Assembly (NCBI RefSeq): GCF_023667495.1
Contig: NZ_JAMOZL010000002.1
Span: 248,001 to 312,000, forward strand
Direction: 5' to 3'
DNA length: 64,000 nt
Source: Dyadobacter sp. MSC1_007
Lineage (GTDB): Bacteria; Bacteroidota; Bacteroidia; Cytophagales; Spirosomataceae
Position 1 is the first letter of the stretch. Each line of letters starts with the position of its first letter. The position numbers were made by a program, and so were the translations under genes. Below the pieces are notes generated by a model. That model ran no database searches, was not told the DNA's origin, and saw nothing but the letters and a program-made list of their open reading frames with translations. Below are positions 27,142-35,724 of the stretch, piece by piece.

Positions 27142-28224
27142 TTATGCATTGGTGGCCGGTGGATATTGAATGGGCAATACCGGCTGGTAACGGAATGTCG
27201 GGCCGGAGTTCGCCTTCCCATCGGATGTATAAGGTGTACTCATCATGCCCAAGGCAAGCCCTTTGAGTGATTCCATCATCCCTATCGAAGCATTGATGTG
27301 CTCGGGATGGCCATTGAAGGCCATATGCAATGCTTTCAGTAGTCCTGTGTAGGTGTAATCGAAAGTTTGCGCAGCAAATTGGGCAGACGATCCCGGCGTG
27401 TAAGTGGCCGAAGAAGGGTTCGTAACCACAGGCCACACACCTCCTGGGTCGTAGGCGATAGGCGCACCCCCGTACACGTAGCGCTGGTCGAATGGCGCAT
27501 TGGGAGGTGCACTGGCGTTAGGAATTAGACGGTAGCCATTGTAAATCTCCGCGAACCGGTAGTAATGTGCCAACTCTTCATCCCCCATCAGTCCTTGATC
27601 CATGGGCGACTCCGGCGTACCCTCGCCCTGCTCTACGATCGTTTCGATCGCATTCAGAGCGGTTGCTAGGTTGGTGACAGGTTGGATACGCCAGCTGCTG
27701 ACTTGCCGCGAAGCATCGCCGGTAAATATATCTTCACCCAACTCGCGGAACGCCTGCGCAATACCCTCGTAAAACATCCCGATCGTGAGCGGCTCATCGA
27801 CCGTGGCCAGCATCATTTTTGGATTAACGGGATAGTTATTAGGCTTTTCAGGCTGCTCGATCACCATAAAAACATCGTGAATGAGCTGCGGCGAGAATGG
27901 CGCGAGCGGTACGATGAGACCCGATTCCACCGTCCCCGGAAGGGGGCCGGGATAGTTCGGGATAAAGTCGGGTTTGTCGATTTCCGGGCTTCCCCCAATC
28001 GCATTCAGCATATTGCACGCAAGGCTCATATGTGACATTTCTTCCCATACAATCGACCTGATCAACTGCCGGATTTCTTCATTCTGCCCCGGTTTAAGTG
28101 AATACAACGCATATAGGTAGGGTGGTATGGTCGAATGCTCCAGTTCAATGGCTATCTGCAATGCTTTCCGAAGGTTACCGACATCGGTAAGGTCATTGAC
28201 GAGTGATTTTTTTAACAGTAACAT
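27142..28224 (-). CDS. ferritin-like protein resembling the C-terminal part of VioB/RebD/StaD
   Basis: 360 residues from the ATG at 28224 (a longer frame to 28311 would overlap the upstream gene). The N-terminal 70 residues carry a diiron-type ferritin-like pattern: LRKALQIAIELEHSTIPPYLYALYS, then IVWEEMSHMSLACNMLNAIGG (Glu62-x-x-His65), and a second GDEELAHYYRFAEI. The order and wording match the ferritin-like domain that ends VioB, the iminophenylpyruvate dimer synthase of violacein formation. The gene lies 31 bp after the one encoding a VioB-like N-terminal part, so the two products probably act as one enzyme. No VioA, VioC, VioD or VioE homologue is in the window. The substrate is unknown. 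Confidence 0.8.
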   Translation of the reverse strand: MLLLKKSLVNDLTDVGNLRKALQIAIELEHSTIPPYLYALYSLKPGQNEEIRQLIRSIVWEEMSHMSLACNMLNAIGGSPEIDKPDFIPNYPGPLPGTVESGLIVPLAPFSPQLIHDVFMVIEQPEKPNNYPVNPKMMLATVDEPLTIGMFYEGIAQAFRELGEDIFTGDASRQVSSWRIQPVTNLATALNAIETIVEQGEGTPESPMDQGLMGDEELAHYYRFAEIYNGYRLIPNASAPPNAPFDQRYVYGGAPIAYDPGGVWPVVTNPSSATYTPGSSAQFAAQTFDYTYTGLLKALHMAFNGHPEHINASIGMMESLKGLALGMMSTPYTSDGKANSGPTFRYQPVLPIQYPPATNA

Positions 28225-28255
28225 GGATATCAGTGAATAAAGGTGGTAAAAGGGA

Positions 28256-30118
28256 TTAGGGGGCTTGTTGCAGGATGAGGCGGCGACTTGCGGCCGCGGC
28301 TTTTCCACCACGTTCGGGCTGTGGCGGCGGAACGGTGACAGCGTCAGAAACAGCAGTTAGCGACGGTTGGGCTGGGGCGTTAGCTGCCGTTCCGAGATGC
28401 ATCAGGGGCTGCCCGTTGGCATCCGAGTGGCTAAGCCAGGACAAGATAGCCTGCCGCTTGGGCGTCGACAGATCGCGGGTAACGGGCATGGTGTTGGGAT
28501 TGCTCATCGGCAGACTAAATGCCATGTAAAGCAATTCACGGTTGGCCCATACGTCGGCCGGATCAGCCAGGTTCAGAAAACGGCTCATAATGGGGTACAA
28601 ATTGGCATACTGCTGGAAGATCGGCTGTAAACTGCCAAGCCAGGTCACTGGCTGTGGGTAAGGGAATTTATCCCAAACCAGGAAGCTGATGAAATTCCAG
28701 GTGCCAAGCGGGAACCCGGTTTTCGGAAAACCGATCTCCGCTAATGAAGGCCTGAGGGCATACACCTGGCCGTCGATAAAGCCCCGGTATTGTTCCGGGT
28801 CGCCGATTTCTATCCTTAATTCCGCTCGCCCGTGCCCATCTGCCGTCAGTTCTGAAGGAAATCCGATAACACCGGTTGGTAATGCAGGCTGCGGATTGCC
28901 TGGCGCCGTTTGCGCCTGAAGCTGGCTCGGGTCTTCTTCGAGTACAATGGTTGCATTGGGATAGGGCGCTCCATACTTTGTTGCCCATAAATGTGCCGTT
29001 ACCGCGCTGTCCGCGTCGGCCCGGAACACAAAACGGTCGGCGCGGACAAAGACCCCTCCGGGCGATTCCAGTGTAACCTGACTCACTCCATTGTTGAGAA
29101 ACTGCATTCCAAGCAGATTGCCCTTTATCACCGACAATTCATCGTCAGACAGTGGCCGGTCGGCCGGTATGACTACTACACCGGCGGTTTGCTCATACCA
29201 TCCCGGTTTCAGATAGGGAATAGGGGCGGATATTGGCTTGTTTCCGTTGGCGAGCACGAGTTGTAAATCGCCCTGCGCACTCGACGGACCACCCGGAACA
29301 GTCGTTTGGATTGCATTACCCAGGTCGAGGTAAATGCGGCGATCGGTTTCGTTCACACGCGCGACACAGAAGCCCAGCCCTGCTGCGGGTTGGAAGAAGT
29401 TGCCTTTACCGGTATCCTGTGGGATAAACTGACGGCCAAGTGTAAAATGCTGTGGTTCATTCTTGGTTGCGGGACCAATCGAACCTACTACGCGGCCACG
29501 CGTAAATTCGGGCGATTTAAAGTCCATATTGTAACCGTCCACATTGAACTTGATCGAAAGAAGATTATCCGAAGCAGCTTCGCGTAGTGCTTGTAAGAAT
29601 GGCGAGCTCCCTATATCCCCCCATTCGAGATCAGTCAGCACGGATTGGTACATCGATCCGGCCCCGACGTCGCCCCCGCCGCTCTGCGCCCGGTCCCAGA
29701 TGTCCATAAAACCCGCTACCTCATATTGTCCGCGCAGGAGCAATTTACCTTCCGGCGTGCAGAGCCGCACTTCCAGTCCCCATATTTCCGATACGAGCTG
29801 TTGTAGTGGATCCAGGTCGACGATCTTGGCCGGGGCACGCCGGTCATTGTCTGCAACTACGCAACCCAATACTGCATCGGGAGCGGAAACGGGCGAATCA
29901 GGTCCCAGCCAGGCTTTCTGCACCGTGCATCCCAGCAAGCGCCATTCGGCACCGCCGCCGGGGTTCCACCAGCCGTTCGCATTTTTGCCTTTTTGGGGCT
30001 CCTGATAGTTTGGCTGGAAAGTTGCATTGTTAAAATGCATAATGTCATTGTTGACCGTGGAAGGTGCGGCCTGAAAGCGCCCGGCAAAATGCAGGCGCAA
30101 GCCATTGAGATAACTCAT
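28256..30118 (-). CDS. VioB/RebD/StaD N-terminal-part homologue
   Basis: 620 residues from the ATG at 30118 (earlier codons to 30169 look untranslated). It opens with MSYLNGLRLHFAGRFQAAPSTVNND, the counterpart of the VioB start with its IHFRG...APTANRD pattern. Near the end, YANLYPIMSRFLNLADP and MPVTRDLSTPK (residues 544-554) match the VioB region just before its ferritin-like domain. VioB is a single chain of about 1000 residues; here the chain is divided at the domain border and continues in the next gene, giving about 980 residues in total. No signal peptide, so it is cytoplasmic. Known relatives couple two imine acids made from tryptophan; the reaction here is not known. Confidence 0.75.
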   Translation of the reverse strand: MSYLNGLRLHFAGRFQAAPSTVNNDIMHFNNATFQPNYQEPQKGKNANGWWNPGGGAEWRLLGCTVQKAWLGPDSPVSAPDAVLGCVVADNDRRAPAKIVDLDPLQQLVSEIWGLEVRLCTPEGKLLLRGQYEVAGFMDIWDRAQSGGGDVGAGSMYQSVLTDLEWGDIGSSPFLQALREAASDNLLSIKFNVDGYNMDFKSPEFTRGRVVGSIGPATKNEPQHFTLGRQFIPQDTGKGNFFQPAAGLGFCVARVNETDRRIYLDLGNAIQTTVPGGPSSAQGDLQLVLANGNKPISAPIPYLKPGWYEQTAGVVVIPADRPLSDDELSVIKGNLLGMQFLNNGVSQVTLESPGGVFVRADRFVFRADADSAVTAHLWATKYGAPYPNATIVLEEDPSQLQAQTAPGNPQPALPTGVIGFPSELTADGHGRAELRIEIGDPEQYRGFIDGQVYALRPSLAEIGFPKTGFPLGTWNFISFLVWDKFPYPQPVTWLGSLQPIFQQYANLYPIMSRFLNLADPADVWANRELLYMAFSLPMSNPNTMPVTRDLSTPKRQAILSWLSHSDANGQPLMHLGTAANAPAQPSLTAVSDAVTVPPPQPERGGKAAAASRRLILQQAP

Positions 30119-30381
30119 GCGCAAGAGATGGTTTAGTTTAACAAATAATGGATAACGAAGGGGAAGCAACCATTGAATAAGCTGCTAGTTAAAGCAGTTA
30201 CTTACTATTGAAGCAATAATTTGATATTATTTGTAGAAATAGTTATTAAGCGGAAGCGAGGCGCTTGGATATGCCCTGGGGAGATAAAAAAAATCACGTC
30301 CACCGCTTACCCTATTTGGAGCGATGGACATGAGGCGTTTACAAACGTAAAATCGATGAATTTTTCAGAGGAGGGCGGCGT

Positions 30382-30825
30382 TTACGCCAAATTTCTTTTT
30401 TCGGTCACCCGTTTGGTTTTTTTTGGGGCCAACGTCTGAATCTGAGGACAGAGATAAGGTTCGCCACTCATGACAGCGTTAACACAGATTACCAGCTCAT
30501 CAGGACGGCTATTTTTTGTAAGACACCCTTTTACACCAATGCGCATCAGTGATTTCACAAGTTCGTAGCCGGGCTTGCTTGCATAGACGATGAACGACGC
30601 CACTGGATTTTTACGCATCATCCTTTTCAGGGCAACACGGTCGATTTCCGGCTGTTCTTCCGAGAGCCCGATGATAATGATGTCTACCGGCTCCTGAGGG
30701 GCAACCTTTTTGAAGGATTGCATACTGCCGGTTTCAAGGGTAGTAATGTTATCGAATTGTCTTTTCAACAGGACACGCATGCCTGTGCGAAATACGGGGT
30801 GCCTGTCGATAAGTGCGATATTCAC
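30382..30825 (-). CDS. receiver-like protein lacking the phosphoacceptor Asp
   Basis: 147 residues with a CheY-like fold of the LuxR response-regulator type (IALIDRHPVFRTGMRVLL; VDIIIIGLSEEQPE; GVKGCLTKNSRPDELV) but no DNA-binding domain. The position that carries the phosphorylated Asp is Gly53, while Asp7, the Ser near residue 83 and Lys105 remain. The C-terminus is a short basic tail (PKKTKRVTEKR). It may act as an unphosphorylated adaptor or decoy for the kinase/regulator pair encoded divergently at 31173-34911. It lies upstream of and in the same direction as the VioB-like pair, with 263 bp between, so it could also be linked to their control. Function is inferred. Confidence 0.7.
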   Translation of the reverse strand: MNIALIDRHPVFRTGMRVLLKRQFDNITTLETGSMQSFKKVAPQEPVDIIIIGLSEEQPEIDRVALKRMMRKNPVASFIVYASKPGYELVKSLMRIGVKGCLTKNSRPDELVICVNAVMSGEPYLCPQIQTLAPKKTKRVTEKRNLA

Positions 30826-30863
30826 GGTGCGGTGTAATATTTGGTGTATTATTGAACGGATTT

Positions 30864-30899
30864 CCGGGAGAAATCAGTTCTCCCGGCAGTGCCGGGAGA
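30864..30899 (-). other. two mutually exclusive hairpins in the leader of the receiver-like gene
   Basis: TCTCCCGGC (30879-30887) can pair with GCCGGGAGA (30891-30899, loop AGT) or, with eight of those bases, with CCGGGAGA (30864-30871, loop of seven). Both cannot form together. The segment is 39 bases upstream of the gene that starts at 30825. In the remainder of 30826-31172 I see no gene. Confidence 0.45.
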
Positions 30900-31172
30900 T
30901 GATCGCTAACTCAACGTTATGAAATCACTTTCCTCGCAGTCTTCCTTCTTAACTCTGCTAATCAAACGCCTCTATCAGGATCGCAGCTTTTGGATAGACA
31001 AATGTATTGCGTATAGTTGTGGTCGATATCAGAATAAATTGAAACAGAGACTGAAAAATGTTGTTTATTGACTTAATAAATTTAGTCGTGCGTCAAAATA
31101 CTTCTATGCGTGATTTTTTCTATTATTGTGCTTGATAACCCCTTGTACTAAAATTCCAGACCCGTTTTTACA

Positions 31173-31805
31173 ATGAGCATTCAGATCATTATCGCTGAGG
31201 ACCATCCGCTCATCCTGATGGGTATCCAGCATTTGCTGATGGAACACAAGCCGGACGCAGTTGTGACCTGTACAAGCGACTTTTCGCGCACCCTCGCGAT
31301 GCTCGAAAAGCAGAAGTTCGATCTGCTGATCATGGATATCAATCTTCCCGGTGGCGATAAGGTCGGAATGGTGCATTCGGTCAGGCTTAAACAGCCTCAG
31401 ATACCAATTCTGGTGTGTTCCAGCTATGACGAACAATTGTATGCATTGCCTTTTCTGAAAGCCGGGGCAAACGGTTATATTTCCAAAACAGCTATGAACG
31501 ACGATTTCACCCAGGCGGTGGATCAGGTCCTCAGCGGCCGCATATATGCCAGCCCGGAAGTGATGCGCAACGCATTCGGACAGTTGTTCAATGCGAAAGG
31601 GCCGGAAGGCGCCGTTTCCGACAAACTATCGGGAAAAGAACTGGAAGTGGCGCGTTTATTGGTAAAAGGTTTGTCAACAAAGGCGATCGGTGAACATATT
31701 AACCTTTCGTCTTCGTCGGTGAGCAGTTATAAGGCCAAAATATTCGAAAAGCTGGGTGTGAACAACATCATCGAGCTAACCACTTATTTCGAATTGAACG
31801 GGTAG
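31173..31805 (+). CDS. LuxR/NarL-type response regulator
   Basis: 210 residues. The receiver domain (1-125) has the acidic pocket Glu9-Asp10 and the phosphoacceptor Asp55 in FDLLIMDINLPGG. The LuxR-type helix-turn-helix is at roughly 145-205 (LSGKELEVARLLVKGLSTKAIGEHINLSSSSVSSYKAKIFEKLGV). It is a DNA-binding activator or repressor whose targets are not evident from the window. It precedes the large sensor kinase by 49 bp on the same strand, which makes a two-component pair likely. Confidence 0.92.
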   Translation: MSIQIIIAEDHPLILMGIQHLLMEHKPDAVVTCTSDFSRTLAMLEKQKFDLLIMDINLPGGDKVGMVHSVRLKQPQIPILVCSSYDEQLYALPFLKAGANGYISKTAMNDDFTQAVDQVLSGRIYASPEVMRNAFGQLFNAKGPEGAVSDKLSGKELEVARLLVKGLSTKAIGEHINLSSSSVSSYKAKIFEKLGVNNIIELTTYFELNG

Positions 31806-31854
31806 CTTGCTTTTTCGGGCGTCGTTACTTTAATTACGTTTAAAGTATGACAGA

Positions 31855-34800
31855 ATGAGACTTGCCCTGTTACCTATCTTACTGCTTTGCCTTAGCCCGA
31901 TACTGTTTTCAGGGCTGGCGAATGCTCAGGAACAGCAGCCTCCCGGCTATTGGTTGCAGCACTTTACCGACGAGAACGGCCTTCCTCAGAATAGCGTCAA
32001 AGCAATTATGCTGGACCGCAATGGCTTCGTCTGGCTGGCGACCGAGGCAGGGCTGAGCCGATTTGACGGGCATCGCTTCATGACCTTCGACAGATCGGCT
32101 ATCCCGATATCGAGCAACCGGATCCGCGGTTTTGTACCTTCGCTCGCGGACAATCCTGCGCAACGGCGACATGAATTCTATGCATTATCCGAAGCAAACG
32201 AATACATAGGCGTCCTGGGTAATGGCCTGGCGTCGGTGGATACGGTATTCTATCCCAAATACCGAAAACGTAACCTTTTTTCGGGGAATGAAGTGCGGCA
32301 TAATAGCATTTTGGCCAGTCTTCCGGCACAATACGAAGTCGACCCATCTTACGAGCACTATTTTGCCTCTGCACATAATGAAAGCCATTATATCTGGTGG
32401 AAAGACGCGGTTACCTTTTTTCGGGGTGGAAAACGTATTTTTCAAGCCAAAGGGCCTTACCGGAGTTTTATCCTGATCGGTTCGGTCCCTTATGCGGTAG
32501 ACCGGAATGGCCAGTTTATAGCTATCCGTGCTGCGCCGAACAGCGTTTCGATCGAAGGCGATATTCAATCAAACCCTCAGTATATACCTGGAAAAGATAA
32601 TTTGCAGCTGTTTTGGAACAATGTTTCACAACAGGCTTTTCTTTACCTGAACAAATGTTTTTACACGCTTACTCCCACACGAAATGGAAATCTGACGACC
32701 CGGTTAATCTTAAAGGATTTTGATTTTGACAACAAAAGTATCGTTGCCGCCTGTTTCGACGAACGCACAGGTTTTCTCCTGCTCGGAAGCATTACAAAAG
32801 GTTTATTCCTGATTAAAAAGCAAGATTTTCAAACTCTTAAATTAAATGAGGGAGACGCTGATAATGTTTATTACGCGCAGATTCCCGCCGCGGGCCGCTC
32901 CATTCTGACCGCACAAGGCTACTTGCTTGGTGCCAATGCCGACGGGACCGAAGTAACGGGGAAGCGGGTGTCGCGGTTTATGGAACAGTTTAATTACAAA
33001 TTTACCATGACCAGGGCTCCTGACGGTACATTCTGGTTTGGGGTTAGTTTTAATTTGTACAAGCTGGACGCAACCGGGCAGAAAGTGCTGGCATACGTGA
33101 GAATGCCGGAAAAATTGACGTCGCTTCTTTTGGGGCCCGATGGCAAATTATGGATTGGCTGTGAAACCAATGCTTTGTACGGGCTTAACACCCTCGAAGA
33201 GAAGGCGGAGCCCAAACTCATGTTCCGGCTAGGTGTACGTAATGTGCAGTTAATGGGCATTGCGAATGCAGACACGATGTTTTTGGGAATGGAGGGTGGC
33301 CTTTACAAGCTCAATATCCGAAATGCCCGGCTCCAAAAAGTCAGGTCGTCCGGGAACATCAGTGTAAGAAGCTTTTACACCACTAAGGATGGTACCTGGA
33401 TTACTACTTACGGAAGCGGTATTTACCTGGTGAACAAAAACAAGGTGGTCCGGTTTCCGCTGGATAACGACCGGTTTCTTGCCACCGCGCATTGCATTGT
33501 GGAGGACAAAAAAGGTTTTTTCTGGATCACTACCAACCGCGGGCTTTTCCAGGTTGCTAAAAAAGAGCTGCTCGACTATGCCGCCGACAATCGTAACGGC
33601 GTCTATTACCTGTATTACGACAAAAGGCGTGGGTTCGCGACGAACGAATTCAATGGCGGATGCAACCCATGCGCATTGACTTTGGCCGACGGTACGGTGT
33701 CACTGCCTTCCATGGACGGGCTCGTTTGGTTTAAGCCCGAAACGATCCGGCCAGAGCTGCCAGACAAGCGGATATTCGTAAGCTCTATCAAGCAAGACCG
33801 GACGGATATCAGTATCAGGGACACGCTCACGATATCCCGCGATTTTGAACAACTGTTTTTAACTGTAACCACGCCTTACCTGGGTAATGTCCGCAACATC
33901 CGGATGGACTACTCGCTTTCCGGGGCGGGCCAGTCGGGAAAATGGATACCTGTGAACGGGGATTTTGTGATTCCGATTCCAAAGGTCCCGCATGGGAATT
34001 ACATATTGAAAATCAGGAAGGTTAATGGGTTCAGGACCAACGATTTTACGTACAAGATCATACACCTGCGTGTGCCGCGCGCATGGTATGAGACCTGGTG
34101 GTTCCAGTGCCTGGCGGTAATGGCGGGTGCTACGCTGTTTTTTCTGGCGGTAAAATGGAGGACGAGCTACCTTGTGAAAAAGGAGCGCGAAAGTAACCTG
34201 CTGCGGCATTACCGGGTAATCAGCCAGATCGTTGCGGCCGTAAACCACGACATCCAGGCACCCCTGCATTATATCGGATATTCACTCAAACAGATCAACA
34301 GTTATCTCCATAAGCAACCCACAGCCAATCCCATCATCACCCGTATGAGCGACGAGTCGCTGAATACCTCGCGAAGACTGGGCGCGTTGACCAAGAACCT
34401 GCTCGACTATATCAAATTGCAGAACAAATCGGTGTCGTCCCGTACGCATATGGCTGATGTTGCGGTTTTTGGATTGGTTTCCTCTGTTTCGGAACTGTTT
34501 TCGGCTATCGCAACTTTCAGGAACATCAGCATCAGGAACACAGTGGACCCCGGTTTTACGGTTTACAGCGATCAGGACCTGCTGTCGATCGTGGTGCACA
34601 ACCTGGTCGACAATGCCCTGAAGGTAAGCCGGACGGAGGTAGTGATTTCTACGGGGATTGACAACGGGCACAAGCAAATTGTTATTGAAGACGATGGAGG
34701 AGGAATGCCCGACGATCTTGTCAGATGGTTGAATAAAAATTATAAATCCTATGAAGAGTGGCTGCGGGCATCTCAAAACCCGGATCAGAGGGGCATTGGT

Positions 34801-34911
34801 CTCGTAATCGTTAAGGATCTTTGTGTATTGCTGGGCATCAAAATCACCGTATTCGTGTCAGAAGACGAAAAGACATTGATCTCGCTCAGCTTTTCTCAAT
34901 CGGAAAAATAG
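31855..34911 (+). CDS. sensor histidine kinase with periplasmic two-component propeller (Reg_prop / Y_Y_Y)
   Basis: 1018 residues. A signal peptide (cleavage near ANAQ, residue 24) leads into a Reg_prop beta-propeller (FTDENGLPQNSVKAIMLDRNGFVWLATEAGLSRFDG and many later repeats). A Y_Y_Y sandwich follows near residues 650-740, then one transmembrane helix (AVMAGATLFFLAV). The cytoplasmic dimerisation helix carries the phosphorylated His798 in NHDIQAPLHYIG, and the ATPase domain has N (HNLVDNALK), G1 (DDGGGMPDD) and G2 (RGIGLVIV) boxes. Such kinases read glycans or breakdown products in the periplasm. Unlike hybrid systems, it lacks its own receiver and AraC domain, so the regulator at 31173 is the expected partner. 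Confidence 0.92.
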   Translation: MRLALLPILLLCLSPILFSGLANAQEQQPPGYWLQHFTDENGLPQNSVKAIMLDRNGFVWLATEAGLSRFDGHRFMTFDRSAIPISSNRIRGFVPSLADNPAQRRHEFYALSEANEYIGVLGNGLASVDTVFYPKYRKRNLFSGNEVRHNSILASLPAQYEVDPSYEHYFASAHNESHYIWWKDAVTFFRGGKRIFQAKGPYRSFILIGSVPYAVDRNGQFIAIRAAPNSVSIEGDIQSNPQYIPGKDNLQLFWNNVSQQAFLYLNKCFYTLTPTRNGNLTTRLILKDFDFDNKSIVAACFDERTGFLLLGSITKGLFLIKKQDFQTLKLNEGDADNVYYAQIPAAGRSILTAQGYLLGANADGTEVTGKRVSRFMEQFNYKFTMTRAPDGTFWFGVSFNLYKLDATGQKVLAYVRMPEKLTSLLLGPDGKLWIGCETNALYGLNTLEEKAEPKLMFRLGVRNVQLMGIANADTMFLGMEGGLYKLNIRNARLQKVRSSGNISVRSFYTTKDGTWITTYGSGIYLVNKNKVVRFPLDNDRFLATAHCIVEDKKGFFWITTNRGLFQVAKKELLDYAADNRNGVYYLYYDKRRGFATNEFNGGCNPCALTLADGTVSLPSMDGLVWFKPETIRPELPDKRIFVSSIKQDRTDISIRDTLTISRDFEQLFLTVTTPYLGNVRNIRMDYSLSGAGQSGKWIPVNGDFVIPIPKVPHGNYILKIRKVNGFRTNDFTYKIIHLRVPRAWYETWWFQCLAVMAGATLFFLAVKWRTSYLVKKERESNLLRHYRVISQIVAAVNHDIQAPLHYIGYSLKQINSYLHKQPTANPIITRMSDESLNTSRRLGALTKNLLDYIKLQNKSVSSRTHMADVAVFGLVSSVSELFSAIATFRNISIRNTVDPGFTVYSDQDLLSIVVHNLVDNALKVSRTEVVISTGIDNGHKQIVIEDDGGGMPDDLVRWLNKNYKSYEEWLRASQNPDQRGIGLVIVKDLCVLLGIKITVFVSEDEKTLISLSFSQSEK

Positions 34912-34956
34912 GTTTCTTTGTAGACGCCGCAACGACGGCTCAATAATAGCAACGAT

Positions 34957-35631
34957 ATGAAAGATTTGACAAACGAAAAGATATTGGCCGCCAGGGAAGC
35001 GGTAAAATTACTTGTCGACGGTCAGATAGTCGGCCTGGGATCAGGAAGTTCGGCCTACCTGGCCATTCACGAAATAGGCGCACTTGTAAAAAACGGCCTC
35101 GACATTAAAGGTGTTCCGACGTCACAAAAGACCAAAGACCTGGCCGAATCGCTGAGCATACCACTTCTGAATATCGAAGATGTCAGCGCTATTGACATCA
35201 CGATCGACGGTGCTGATGAATTCACAGAGGAATTGCATTTGATAAAAGGCGGAGGTAGTTTTTTGTTGAAAGAAAAAGTGGTGGCATTGCTTTCAAAGCA
35301 GCAGGTAATTATCACTGATTCGTCTAAAAAAGTCGATTTACTCGGAAAGTTTACGGTCCCCATTGAGGTAATACCCTACGCCCGCAACTATGTGATGACC
35401 CAGCTCGAAACATTAAATGGGACTGGAAAAATCAGAATGGACGGCAACAAGCCGCTACTAACCGAACAAGGCAATTATCTCATCGACGGCGACTTCGGAC
35501 TCATCAAAGACCCCGCATCGCTGGCCCACGAACTGGATGGCATTGTCGGGGTGGTGGAACATGGCCTGTTCATTGGCATTGCGACGAAGGTTATTATGGG
35601 AAGCGGGGACACTGCCATTGTATTTCAATAG
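34957..35631 (+). CDS. rpiA: ribose-5-phosphate isomerase A
   Basis: 224 residues, the usual RpiA size. Conserved blocks are VGLGSGSSAYLAI (phosphate loop), TSQKTKDLA, DITIDGADEF with the catalytic Asp pair, LIKGGGSFLLKEKVVA, and GVVEHGLFIGIATKVIMG at the end. It interconverts ribose-5-phosphate and ribulose-5-phosphate in the pentose phosphate pathway, in the cytoplasm. It starts 45 bp after the sensor kinase and may be cotranscribed with it, though the products have no obvious link. Confidence 0.95.
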   Translation: MKDLTNEKILAAREAVKLLVDGQIVGLGSGSSAYLAIHEIGALVKNGLDIKGVPTSQKTKDLAESLSIPLLNIEDVSAIDITIDGADEFTEELHLIKGGGSFLLKEKVVALLSKQQVIITDSSKKVDLLGKFTVPIEVIPYARNYVMTQLETLNGTGKIRMDGNKPLLTEQGNYLIDGDFGLIKDPASLAHELDGIVGVVEHGLFIGIATKVIMGSGDTAIVFQ

Positions 35632-35724
35632 GCATTCAGGAAACCGGATGGCGTAGTAAGGTATTCATAGTAAATCGATTGCCCTGGGATCTTTTAGTTT
35701 TTGCACCCTAAACTATCGGTCATT

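Noticed and set aside
30221-30439. 72-codon plus-strand frame
   Set aside because: It runs into the receiver-like gene on the other strand and has no conserved pattern.
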